9,317 nt of DNA from Vallitalea maricola (GTDB lineage Bacteria > Bacillota > Clostridia > Lachnospirales > Vallitaleaceae): assembly GCF_036985595.1 (NCBI RefSeq), contig NZ_BTPU01000130.1, positions 1 through 9,317 of the forward strand. The letters are read 5' to 3'. Numbering within the stretch: the first letter of the stretch is position 1; each line of letters opens with the position of its first letter. Under the pieces are notes generated by a model, which saw only the letters and a program-made list of their open reading frames with translations, was not told the origin of the DNA and searched no databases. The translations under genes were made by a program, and so were the position numbers. Of this stretch, positions 1-5,669 are shown in pieces.

Positions 1-167
1 TATATGATCTAATCCTTTTTTTCAAAGATTACATTCTCCAAAAATTCTTCATCCATTAATGCTTTGAGTCGTTTCCTTTTAAGAACTATTTTCTTTTTGC
101 TTGCTTTCTCTGCTTTTAGTAGATTCAAGGCAAGCTTTCTTAGCAACGATTGATTGACTGCACCGTT
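1..167. repeat. Outer inverted repeat, left arm
   Basis: This arm is the reverse complement of 9152-9317. By eye I count four substitutions and one length difference: a 7-T run here pairs with a 6-A run there. Both arms are the 3' coding end of an ISAs1 transposase plus a few bases beyond its stop. The arms begin and end at exactly the same base of the repeat, which suggests the window may be a whole contig broken at a multi-copy IS. Confidence 0.9.
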
Positions 168-185
168 ATTTCTTCGTGTACGACT
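9..185 (-). pseudogene. ISAs1-family transposase, C-terminal fragment (left copy)
   Basis: The minus strand encodes the last 58 residues of an ISAs1-type DDE transposase, running from SRTRRNNGAVNQSLLRKLAL to the end FEKKD and a TAG at 9-11. In this family that stretch follows the third catalytic acid, so no catalytic residue survives here. The reading frame stays open upstream to 305, but that part is antisense to the IS1634 gene and is chimeric. Homology switches at about 183-186, where the plus-strand IS1634 reading frame begins. The missing 5' part of this copy is represented only by its terminal 55 bp at 1718-1772. Confidence 0.8.
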
Positions 186-699
186 CAATTCAAGCTCATT
201 GGCAAAGATACGCAACACTCTTTTAATGGTGGCTACCTGTTCCTTCAACAACTTTATCACCAACTGGGTCTTCACAAGATTTCTAAGGACATCTCTTCCA
301 GACATAAATTCACCTTTGACCTGAATGCTATTCTTTCACGTTTAGTTTATGGGAGAATTCTCTTCCCCTCTTCTAAACTTAATACCTTTGAAGAATCAAA
401 GCGTCTATTGGAACAGCCTACTTTTGATTTACAGCACATTTATCGTGCCTTAGAGATTATCGCTGATGAATCGGATTTTATTCAGGCAGAGTTGTATAAA
501 AATAGTCTCTCCATTTCTAAAAGAAATGACCATATCCTCTACTATGACTGCACCAACTACTTTTTGAGATACTCATACAAAAATATATTCTACCTATTAG
601 ATTGGAACGAAGCGACCCTCGCAAAGTCAAAGTCCAAAGCTCGGTAAGCTTTTTGTACAGAGTTGCTTAATATAAAAATAATATACTATTTTTTGGCAG

Positions 700-759
700 A
701 TGACAATCTGTTTTTTTGTGATGCAAAAAAAGCACCTAAAGAATCACTTTGGCTCTTAG
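700..759 (+). CDS. Possible 19-residue leader peptide
   Basis: An ATG at 700 opens a 19-codon frame, MTICFFVMQKKHLKNHFGS, ending in TAG at 757-759. It would go unnoticed but for its position: its last codons overlap the first arm of a terminator-like hairpin (738-783), the arrangement used for translational attenuation. From memory, the ending KHLKNHFGS resembles the leader upstream of tet(M)-class ribosomal protection genes; I could not check this. No clear ribosome binding site precedes the ATG, and no resistance gene follows, because IS1634 sequence resumes at about 803. If the match is right, this is a stranded relic. Confidence 0.35.
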   Translation: MTICFFVMQKKHLKNHFGS

Positions 760-785
760 ATACTTTTTTGGTACTGATTCTTTTT
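731..785 (+). promoter_or_regulatory. Attenuator-like alternative hairpins
   Basis: AAAGAATCA (738-746) pairs perfectly with TGATTCTTT (775-783), followed by T residues to 785, giving a terminator-like fold. The same first arm (AAAG 738-741 with its 5' flank from 731) can instead pair with CTTTGGCT (747-754). The two folds exclude each other, as in an attenuator. Read on the minus strand, the smaller hairpin is followed by a run of T (complement of the A run 724-731), so it could also terminate minus-strand transcripts. Confidence 0.45.
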
Positions 786-1649
786 AAATACAATGCCTTA
801 ACTAAATGACATTGCTTAAAGATTGGGCTCTTGCCCCTGAAGGGTGGGTTCACTCTTCATCTGGTGAATCATTTGACATCCGAAAATTCGATGAGGATCA
901 GAGGCTCTATGAGGCATTTAAGAATGTGACTTTCTGCAAGGAACGATGGATTAAAGAAGATGGGTCCGAACAAAAACTGATTGTAACATATTCTCTGAAA
1001 TACCGTGATTATCAGCAACAAATCAGAACCAGACAACTCGAGCGTGCAGTCAAACTTATTAGCAGTAATCCAAAGAGTATCGATAAAAAAAGACAGAATG
1101 ATTATAAACGCTTCAGCTGTGCTACCAAGGTTAACTAATGATGGCGAAGTTGCTGAAAAGGCTGTCTATAGTCTTGATGAAAAAGCCATTGCGAAAGAGG
1201 CTATGTATGACGGATTTTATGCTGTCTGTACAAATCTAGAAGAAGAGGTCTCAACAATAGCTAAAATCAATCATCAGCGCTGGGAGATTGAAGAATGCTT
1301 TAGGATTATGAAAAGTGAATTTAAAGCTAGACCTGTATTCCTTCGCAGAGATGACCGAATAAAAGCGCACTTTACTACTTGTTTTCTGGCTCTCGTTTTG
1401 TATAGATATCTAGAAAAGAAACTGGATAACAAATTCACAACCAATGAAATAATAAATCAGTTGAAAGATATGAACTTCCATGCTATTCCCGGCGAAGGAT
1501 ATATGCCAATCTATACACGAACCGACTTTACTGATGCTCTTCATGAAGTTTTTGGATTTAGAACCGATTATCAGATTGTTAGCAACAGAGAAATGAAAAA
1601 AATATATAAAAACACAAAAAAAAAAAGGTACGCAAAAATCTCAAAACAA

Positions 1650-1691
1650 AAAAGCTTGATATGTCCTATTTACAAGGGGTTTCAAGCTTTT
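1650..1691 (+). terminator. Terminator at the end of the IS1634 gene
   Basis: AAAAGCTTGA (1650-1659) pairs with TCAAGCTTTT (1682-1691) around a 22-nt loop, which has a small inner stem of its own (CCT/AGG). It lies directly after the transposase reading frame. The symmetric A and T flanks would let it work in both directions. Confidence 0.6.
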
Positions 1692-1717
1692 ATTTTCTTT
1701 CAACTGTCAAAGACAGG

Positions 1718-1772
1718 ATTATACAACATAATGGAAATTTTTTCATGCGTTAGCCCTGGGATTTACGCTTAC
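1718..1772 (-). repeat. Inner end of the left ISAs1 copy; inverted repeat of 8240-8294
   Basis: These 55 bp are the exact reverse complement of 8240-8294, the start of the right ISAs1 copy. They contain AGCCCTG (1752-1758); its complement CAGGGCT is a plausible ISAs1-type tip. Identity nevertheless continues 14 bp past that point to 1772, so the true terminus may be at or near 1772. The other boundary, 1718, is where IS1634 interrupted the element. On the minus strand the block includes TATAAT, seen also at 8289-8294. Confidence 0.85.
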
Positions 1773-1825
1773 GGAACAGCGGTAAGCTGCACTGTGATTT
1801 TATCAGTTCCCAAAGGGGGCGTAGC

Positions 1826-1912
1826 CACACAATTTATTGTGTGTTCAGTGGGGATTGAGGATACTCCCCAGCAAGCAAAAGCATACGGTGGTCACCCGTA
1901 TGCCCTGCTTGC
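1826..1912. other. Cluster of three adjacent hairpins; possible relic of a transfer origin
   Basis: Three dyads follow one another in a stretch with no supported gene. CACACAAT/ATTGTGTG (1826-1843) has a 2-nt centre. TGGGGA/TCCCCA (1849-1870) has a 10-nt loop. A compound hairpin (1871-1912) has outer arms GCAAGCA/TGCTTGC and inner arms GCATACGG/CCGTATGC around a 7-nt loop. None is followed by a T run, so they are not ordinary terminators. Ordered hairpins of this kind mark oriT or recombination sites on mobilisable elements of Firmicutes. No relaxase gene is present here, so that role is inference. Confidence 0.45.
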
Positions 1913-1942
1913 CACTTTTGTTCGCAAACAATATCCGCATCC

Positions 1943-1971
1943 TTTACAGTGCGGTTTACTTTTACTATGAT
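1943..1971 (+). promoter_or_regulatory. Promoter for the small gene at 2035
   Basis: TTTACA (1943-1948) and TATGAT (1966-1971) are separated by 17 bp, close to the vegetative sigma consensus. The expected start is near 1979, giving a leader of about 55 nt before the ATG at 2035. Confidence 0.6.
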
Positions 1972-2034
1972 GGTCATAATAGGTAGTATAAGTTACTGGT
2001 ACATGAACACCAAAATATGAAAGGATTGATAAAA

Positions 2035-2331
2035 ATGCTGACCTTTGAAAAGGTTTTAGAGGTATTCAAGGATTATCTAAGCCGAGATGATGTTTTCGAG
2101 GTTGTAACAACAAAACGAGGTTACACCGTTATGATTTGGGAAGAAAAAGAAGAGCAATGGTTTGGTGTGGAGCATTGCAAAACACCAGAGCTTTTGCGTG
2201 ATGCCTTACTGGAGGGCTACCATGATTTTTCTGAGCAGCTGCTCACCCATAATCGTCGAAACTTAACCGAAGTAGAAATTGCAGATATTCAGAGGCGATG
2301 TAAACAGCTCTATGATAGGTGTGGAGAATAA
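2035..2331 (+). CDS. Small hypothetical protein of a type seen on Clostridia mobile elements
   Basis: This 98-residue protein starts MLTFEKVLEVFKDYL and is rich in charged residues, with no signal peptide or membrane segment. The centre (TKRGYTVMIWEEKEEQW) suggests a short beta hairpin between helices; the end is a charged helix with RRCKQLYDRCGE. I recognise the general style from integrative elements of gut Firmicutes, where such proteins sit among regulatory and mobilisation genes, but I cannot assign a function. I chose the ATG at 2035 over 2017 because AAAGGA (2020-2025) lies 9 nt ahead of it, whereas that motif falls inside the longer reading. It has its own promoter (1943-1971) and terminator (2343-2379), so it is a single-gene unit. 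Confidence 0.75.
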   Translation: MLTFEKVLEVFKDYLSRDDVFEVVTTKRGYTVMIWEEKEEQWFGVEHCKTPELLRDALLEGYHDFSEQLLTHNRRNLTEVEIADIQRRCKQLYDRCGE

Positions 2332-2342
2332 AAAAGCAACCT

Positions 2343-2379
2343 AAAAAGTGCGACAACCTATGTTGGTGTCGCACTTTTT
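2343..2379 (+). terminator. Rho-independent terminator, probably bidirectional
   Basis: AAAAAGTGCGACA (2343-2355) and TGTCGCACTTTTT (2367-2379) form a perfect 13-bp stem with an 11-nt loop, flanked by A and T runs. It lies between the converging ends of the gene at 2035-2331 (plus) and the XRE gene ending at 2409 (minus), and can serve both. Confidence 0.9.
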
Positions 2380-2408
2380 CAGTTTGTTCGGCAGAAAAAC
2401 AGCGTTGA

Positions 2409-2764
2409 TTATTTCACTGTTTCCCGAGCCGCTTTCAAGCCTTGAGCCGTAGCTCCCATAACGATAAGCTCCTTTTCTTCCATTTCATTCAGCAGCACAT
2501 CAACTTGTTTACGGCGATTGTTATCGCTCTTTTGGCTATGCATGGGAAAAAGAACTGGTCTACCGAGATGTCGAGCAAGGTAACAAGCAGATAAAATTTG
2601 TTAAGTCGTGGGTGCTGCCCTCTGTTCTCTATGTACATAATAGAGCGTGGTGTAAGGTCTACAAGTTGAGCAAGGTATTCCTGTGTCCAACCTTTTGCTT
2701 CACGAGCTTTTTTTATCGCCATACCCAACGGCTTGAAATCAAGTTTTCTTTCATCTTGGTACAT
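2409..2764 (-). pseudogene. XRE-family helix-turn-helix regulator, frameshifted
   Basis: The minus strand encodes MYQDERKLDFKPLGMAIKKA followed by a Cro/C1-type helix-turn-helix (KGWTQEYLAQLVDLTPRSIM, residues about 30-55) and LLDISVDQFFFP. After that the open frame runs into CIAKRAITIA and stops at 2489. In the neighbouring frame the expected continuation is clear: SQKSDNNRRKQVDVLLNEME, then KELIVMGATAQGLKAARETV, K and TAA at 2409-2411. The span is 356 nt, one short of a whole number of codons, so one base was probably lost near 2535-2545. The start at 2764 is preferred to 2785 because GGGGTGAT sits just upstream. The DNA-binding domain is intact; only the C-terminal tail is altered, so the truncated product could still bind DNA. 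It diverges from the gene at 2932. Confidence 0.8.
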
Positions 2765-2838
2765 TTTAATATCACCCCATATCATTGTAACATTTCGGGT
2801 TAAGATATGAGAACGAAATACAATTTGATGTTAGGTAG

Positions 2839-2866
2839 TGTATAGTTTCATATTCCATAAAAGCAA
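2839..2866 (-). promoter_or_regulatory. Promoter for the XRE gene
   Basis: On the minus strand TTGCTT (complement of 2861-2866) and TATACA (complement of 2839-2844) are 16 bp apart. The -35 hexamer lies in the palindrome 2862-2873, which also contains part of the divergent -35. Confidence 0.4.
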
Positions 2867-2873
2867 ATTTGCT
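2862..2873. promoter_or_regulatory. Palindromic operator candidate between divergent genes
   Basis: AGCAAATTTGCT is a perfect 12-bp palindrome. It overlaps both the -35 of the rightward promoter (TTGCTA, 2869-2874) and the -35 of the leftward promoter (2861-2866). A dimeric XRE-type regulator bound here would block both. That the neighbouring XRE protein is the binder is inference. Confidence 0.45.
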
Positions 2874-2897
2874 ATTATTCGTCATTCCGTATATAAT
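2869..2897 (+). promoter_or_regulatory. Promoter for the excisionase-like gene
   Basis: TTGCTA (2869-2874) and a perfect TATAAT (2892-2897) are 17 bp apart. Transcription should begin near 2904, about 28 nt ahead of the ATG at 2932. It may also give basal expression of the regulator and kinase, since no terminator is seen before 3161. Confidence 0.7.
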
Positions 2898-2931
2898 TGA
2901 TGTATATTGTTTTGGCGAAAGGAAGTTGATT

Positions 2932-3111
2932 ATGGATTATATTTCTGTGAAAGCCGCTTCTGAAAAATGGGGCATATCGGAACGCCGAATACAAAAACTG
3001 TGCGAGGAAAACCGCATTGAAGGTACTCTGAAATTCGGTCGAGCATGGATGATACCAAAGGACGCAGAAAAGCCTGCTGACGGACGGCGAAAAGAAAATA
3101 AACCGCTGTGA
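2932..3111 (+). CDS. Small excisionase-like helix-turn-helix DNA-binding protein
   Basis: This 59-residue protein, starting MDYISVKAASEKWGISERRI, has the winged-helix pattern of MerR/Xis-like proteins. KAASEKWGISERRIQKLCEE (residues about 7-26) is the helix-turn-helix, and GTLKFGRAWMIPKDAEKP forms the beta wing and its end. Such proteins act as excisionases or small regulators on integrative elements. Here there is no integrase beside it, so regulation is as likely as excision. The ATG at 2932 is chosen over 2869 because GGAAG (2921-2925) is 6 nt ahead of it and the -10 box lies inside the longer reading. Its TGA (3109-3111) is embedded in the response-regulator box at 3108-3129, so it is closely tied to the module downstream. 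Confidence 0.75.
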   Translation: MDYISVKAASEKWGISERRIQKLCEENRIEGTLKFGRAWMIPKDAEKPADGRRKENKPL

Positions 3112-3129
3112 GATTTCTGCGACATTTCT
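3108..3129 (+). promoter_or_regulatory. Response-regulator box 1, upstream of the regulator gene
   Basis: Two direct repeats, GTGAGATTTCT (3108-3118) and GCGACATTTCT (3119-3129), match at 9 of 11 positions with an 11-bp period, the layout bound by OmpR/PhoB-type dimers. The -10-like hexamer TACTCT (3134-3139) begins 26 bp after the box start, so the box covers the -35 position as in an activated promoter. Nearly the same sequence at the same distance precedes the ABC genes (4929-4950). Confidence 0.6.
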
Positions 3130-3160
3130 TTGATACTCTAAAAGAAAAGGAAGTGATAAC

Positions 3161-3844
3161 ATGAAAATATTAGTAGTTGAGGACGACCGCCTTTTGAACA
3201 ATACACTTTGCTACAACCTATCTGCTTCCGAATATACGGTTGACGCAGCAATTACAAAATCTATTGCTATGCAATCTATTGAAAAACAGGATTATGACCT
3301 TATCGTTCTTGATGTTAATTTACCGGACGGCGACGGCTTTGATTTTTGCAATGAAATCAAGGAACGCCGTCCAGATACCGCCGTAATTTTTCTGACTGCA
3401 CGAGATATGGAAAGTGACCAGTTACGTGGTTTTGAATTGGGTGCAGACGACTATGTAATAAAGCCTTTTCCCATGAGCGTTTTTCAAAAAAAGGTTGCCG
3501 CACTGCTTGCTCGCATTTCAAAGCAGAACGGCAGCGATTGTTACGAAGATGAAAATTTACTTATCAATTTTTCTGAAATGACAGCTATGATAGCAGGGCA
3601 ATCCGTGCCCTTTACCCCAATGGAATATCGCTTGCTAAAAGTACTGACAAAAAATCCGCAGCGGGTTTTGACACGGCAAGTGCTTCTTGAAAAGCTATGG
3701 GATATAAACGAAAATTTCGTTGATGAACATACTTTAACCTCTGCTATGAGCAGAGTACGAAATAAAATTGAAGTCGGAGAATTTCAGTACATTAAAACGG
3801 TGTATGGTATGGGTTATATGTGGATTGGAGGAATAAAAAAATGA
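3161..3844 (+). CDS. OmpR/PhoB-family response regulator, BceR-like
   Basis: This 227-residue cytoplasmic transcription factor is phosphorylated by the kinase encoded next. The receiver domain (residues 1 to about 115) has the acidic pair D8-D9 in VVEDD, the phosphoacceptor D51 in LIVLDVNLPDGDG, T79 in FLTAR and K101 in DDYVIKPF. The C-terminal winged helix (about 128-227) has FTPMEYRLLKVL and the recognition region DEHTLTSAMSRVRNKIE, ending KTVYGMGYMW. All residues needed for phosphorylation are present. AAGGAAG lies 7 nt before the ATG. Its TGA overlaps the kinase ATG (ATGA, 3841-3844), so the two are translationally coupled. Box 1 just upstream suggests autoregulation. The assignment to a Bce-type circuit rests on the partner kinase and the ABC transporter downstream. 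Confidence 0.93.
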   Translation: MKILVVEDDRLLNNTLCYNLSASEYTVDAAITKSIAMQSIEKQDYDLIVLDVNLPDGDGFDFCNEIKERRPDTAVIFLTARDMESDQLRGFELGADDYVIKPFPMSVFQKKVAALLARISKQNGSDCYEDENLLINFSEMTAMIAGQSVPFTPMEYRLLKVLTKNPQRVLTRQVLLEKLWDINENFVDEHTLTSAMSRVRNKIEVGEFQYIKTVYGMGYMWIGGIKK

Positions 3845-4872
3845 CAAAGGTAAAACTTTCAATCAATAGTTTTTTTCATCTAATCTGCTCTCTTATGGCA
3901 TTACTTTCGGCAGTAATGATTTGCGTACTGTATTTTATAACAGACGATTTTAATGTGATTTGGGTTGGACTGCTTTTTTCAGTAATAGTATTTTCCTGTT
4001 TGTTCTCAATCATTCTATTTGTACGCCGGAAATTGGTAATGTTCTCAGATGTATTATGTGGTCAACTTGATAGCATGATGGCTGGAGAGATTGAGCCGCC
4101 ACAGCTTGAGAATGAAGAAAGTATATTTTATAAAATCAATCACCGTTTAACGAGATTATATGAGGTTATGCGTGAAAGTCGCCTTAGTATTGCTAAGGAA
4201 AGAGCTGCCTTGCAGGAACTTATTTCCGATATTTCACATCAAGTCAAAACACCGATAGCAAATCTCAAAATTGTCAATGCCACCTTACTGGAGCAAACTA
4301 TGTCAAAAGAAAAGCAAAAAGATTTTTTAACTGCCAGTGCAGGACAACTTGACAAACTGGATTTCCTTATGCAGGCAATGATAAAAACCTCACGCTTGGA
4401 AACAGGCGTGATTACATTGGAACAGAAAATGCAGCCTATTTATGAAACCCTTGCATCTGCATTAGGTGGTATTTTATTAAACGCAGAACAAAAAAACATA
4501 TCTGTCAAAGTTGCCTGTAACGAAGATTTACTGGTATTCCATGACCGAAAATGGACGAGTGAAGCTCTATTTAATATTCTTGATAATGCAGTTAAATACA
4601 CTACCAGTGGGGGTAGTATTCGTGTATCGGTGGAAGCATGGGAAATGCACTTGAAAATTGACATATCTAATACAGGCAAGGGCATTCCCGAAAAGTACCA
4701 TTCACAAATATTCAAGCGTTTTTATCGTGAAGAAGAAGTACATGATACCCCCGGCATTGGAATTGGACTGTACCTTGCCCGTGAAATCATCACCATGCAG
4801 GGTGGCTATATTAAGGTGGTTTCGGAAGTTGGGAAAGGTGCAACTTTTTCTGTATTTCTTTCACATAAGTGA
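3841..4872 (+). CDS. Intramembrane-sensing histidine kinase, BceS-like
   Basis: This 343-residue membrane kinase has two N-terminal helices (about 12-33 and 39-61) joined by only a few exposed residues (ITDDFNV), leaving no real extracellular sensor. That layout marks kinases that take their signal from a partner ABC transporter. The phosphoacceptor is H133 in DISHQVKTPIANL. The ATP-binding domain shows the N box ALFNILDNAVKYT (about 242-254), G1 DISNTGKGIP (about 274-283), the F box IFKRFYR and G2 GIGIGL (305-310), so it looks active. The start at 3841 is supported by GGAGG (3827-3831) and by the ATGA overlap with the regulator; an in-frame ATG at 3820 has no such support. Its neighbours point to sensing of a peptide antibiotic or its transport. 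Confidence 0.92.
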   Translation: MTKVKLSINSFFHLICSLMALLSAVMICVLYFITDDFNVIWVGLLFSVIVFSCLFSIILFVRRKLVMFSDVLCGQLDSMMAGEIEPPQLENEESIFYKINHRLTRLYEVMRESRLSIAKERAALQELISDISHQVKTPIANLKIVNATLLEQTMSKEKQKDFLTASAGQLDKLDFLMQAMIKTSRLETGVITLEQKMQPIYETLASALGGILLNAEQKNISVKVACNEDLLVFHDRKWTSEALFNILDNAVKYTTSGGSIRVSVEAWEMHLKIDISNTGKGIPEKYHSQIFKRFYREEEVHDTPGIGIGLYLAREIITMQGGYIKVVSEVGKGATFSVFLSHK

Positions 4873-4882
4873 GTCCATTGTA

Positions 4883-4936
4883 AATGTCACGACTTTGTGA
4901 GGATTTAGGGTGAAAAACAGACTACTCTGTGACATT
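4883..4936. promoter_or_regulatory. Extra GTGA-type half-sites upstream of the ABC genes
   Basis: AATGTCAC (4883-4890) is the exact complement of GTGACATT (4929-4936), and TCAC-N6-GTGA (4887-4900) forms a small dyad. The half-site GTGA also occurs at 4910-4913. These resemble the halves of box 2 and may be additional, weaker contacts for the response regulator. The region shows no gene and no terminator after the kinase. Confidence 0.3.
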
Positions 4937-4960
4937 TCTGCGAGGTTTGCCCTTTACAAT
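4929..4960 (+). promoter_or_regulatory. Response-regulator box 2 and promoter of the ABC transporter operon
   Basis: GTGACATTTCT (4929-4939) and GCGAGGTTTGC (4940-4950) are tandem 11-bp repeats, and the -10 TACAAT follows at 4955-4960, 26 bp from the box start. The 17-base core CTGTGANATTTCTGCGA, starting at 4927 here and at 3106 upstream, matches at 16 of 17 positions between the two promoters. No good -35 is present, as expected for an activator-dependent promoter. Confidence 0.65.
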
Positions 4961-4991
4961 AAAACCATCAAACGAAAGGATGGTGCTTATT

Positions 4992-5657
4992 ATGAGTATC
5001 TTACAGACTACTGAACTAAAAAAATACTACGAAAGTAAGCCGAACGTTACAAAGGCGTTAGACGGCGTTACTCTCTCCATTGGACAGGGGGAGTTTGTCG
5101 CTATCGTTGGCACTTCTGGCAGCGGAAAATCCACCTTACTTAACATGATGGGCGGTTTAGATGTGCCGACTTCCGGCAGCGTTATGGTGCGAGGTAAAAA
5201 ACTTGCGAAAATGAATGACGAGCAGCTAACGATTTTTCGCCGCCGAAACATCGGGTTCATCTTCCAAAACTACAATCTTGTTCCCGTTCTAAATGTTTAT
5301 GAAAATATTGTTCTTCCTGTTGAATTAGATGGTGACACCGTAGACAAAGCCTATTTAGACGAGATTGTAAAAATGCTTGTGCTTGACGGCAAACTTAACA
5401 ATATGCCCAATAATCTGTCCGGTGGACAGCAACAGCGTGTGGCAATCGCCCGTGCTCTTGTGTCAAAACCTGCTATTATCCTTGCAGATGAACCTACAGG
5501 AAACCTCGATAGCAAAACAAGTGCTGATGTTTTGGGACTTTTATACCGCACAAGCAAGGCATTCAACCAAACAATCGTCATGATTACCCATAATGCTGAA
5601 ATCGCTCAACTCGCCGACCGTATCGTTCGTATTGAGGACGGTAGGATTACTGAATAG
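4992..5657 (+). CDS. ABC transporter ATP-binding protein, BceA/MacB type
   Basis: This 221-residue ATPase powers the permease encoded next. All motifs are intact: Walker A GTSGSGKST (40-48), Q-loop Q92 in IFQNYNLVP, signature LSGGQ (142-146), Walker B AIILADEP with E167, D-loop NLD (171-173) and H-loop H200 in MITHN. The length and the GNLDSKT stretch fit the family that works with FtsX-type permeases (LolD, MacB and BceA relatives), which do mechanical work rather than classic substrate import. I chose the ATG at 4992 because AAGGA (4976-4980) lies upstream and the protein then begins at the usual point, MSILQTTELKKYY; the frame is open back to 4929, but that region is the promoter. The permease follows after 12 nt. 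Confidence 0.93.
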   Translation: MSILQTTELKKYYESKPNVTKALDGVTLSIGQGEFVAIVGTSGSGKSTLLNMMGGLDVPTSGSVMVRGKKLAKMNDEQLTIFRRRNIGFIFQNYNLVPVLNVYENIVLPVELDGDTVDKAYLDEIVKMLVLDGKLNNMPNNLSGGQQQRVAIARALVSKPAIILADEPTGNLDSKTSADVLGLLYRTSKAFNQTIVMITHNAEIAQLADRIVRIEDGRITE

Positions 5658-5669
5658 GGGGTTAAAAAA

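Larger units (their letters stand above)
571..802 (+). other. Foreign insert of about 230 bp replacing the middle of the IS1634 gene
   Basis: Between the two recognisable halves of the IS1634 transposase lies AT-rich DNA that does not encode the expected transposase residues in any frame. Its 3' part holds a short leader ORF (700-759) and mutually exclusive hairpins (731-785). I recognise nothing in its 5' part (571-699) except an AT-rich, promoter-like stretch around 663-689. Boundaries are approximate. Confidence 0.5.
186..1658 (+). pseudogene. IS1634-family transposase, multiply broken
   Basis: Three in-order pieces can be read. Piece one (186-about 570) runs from TQFKLIGKDTQHSFNGGYLF to the first catalytic motif YYDCTNYF near 541-560. 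Piece two (about 803-1132) runs from LLKDWALAPEGW through RWIKEDGSEQKLIVTYSLKY. Piece three (about 1133-1658) contains NHQRWEIEECFRIMKSEFKA, the region of the third catalytic acid. Defects are a missing N-terminus, a likely base loss in the T run near 560, loss of about 100 residues including the second catalytic aspartate (replaced by unrelated DNA), and a one-base frameshift near 1131-1134 that joins pieces two and three out of frame. The frame then meets an 11-A run (1616-1626). The open frame continuing to 1970 is read-through beyond the gene. No active protein is expected. Confidence 0.85.
186..1717 (+). mobile_element. Decayed IS1634-type insertion sequence inside the left ISAs1 copy
   Basis: The segment between the two pieces of the left ISAs1 copy encodes broken parts of an IS1634/IS4-group transposase on the plus strand, followed by its terminator. 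The right boundary is well placed at 1717/1718: from 1718 onward the sequence equals the inner end of the right ISAs1 copy. Just before that boundary sits a short palindrome, CTGTCAAAGACAG (1704-1716), which may be the IS1634 terminal repeat. The left boundary (183-186) enters the IS1634 gene in mid-sequence, so the 5' end of IS1634 and the body of ISAs1 were probably lost in one deletion. Confidence 0.7.

Noticed and set aside
150..185. ATG at 150 as the true start of the IS1634 gene
   Set aside because: The first residues are antisense to the ISAs1 transposase end, so the start is created by the junction and is not native.
186..305. Upstream extension of the minus-strand ISAs1 fragment to 305
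   Set aside because: This stretch is the complement of the IS1634 gene; the open frame there is chance.
1005..1970. A 321-residue protein in one open frame
   Set aside because: Only the part from about 1133 to 1658 matches the IS1634 transposase. The beginning is out of frame with the gene, and the end reads through the IS1634 terminator, the ISAs1 end and the hairpin cluster.
2612..2803. Plus-strand 63-residue frame opposite the XRE gene
   Set aside because: It is antisense to a clear helix-turn-helix coding sequence and has no supporting signals.
4440..4715. Minus-strand frames inside the kinase, ATPase and permease genes
   Set aside because: They have no ribosome binding sites or recognisable domains and lie fully within strong genes; they are shadows.
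4964..4984. Hairpin ACCATC/GATGGT over the ATPase ribosome binding site as a riboregulator
   Set aside because: The predicted transcription start (about 4967) falls within the first arm, so the stem may not form in the mRNA.
4929..4991. Earlier start of the ABC ATPase
   Set aside because: It would place the response-regulator box and the -10 hexamer inside the gene and adds residues not typical of the family.
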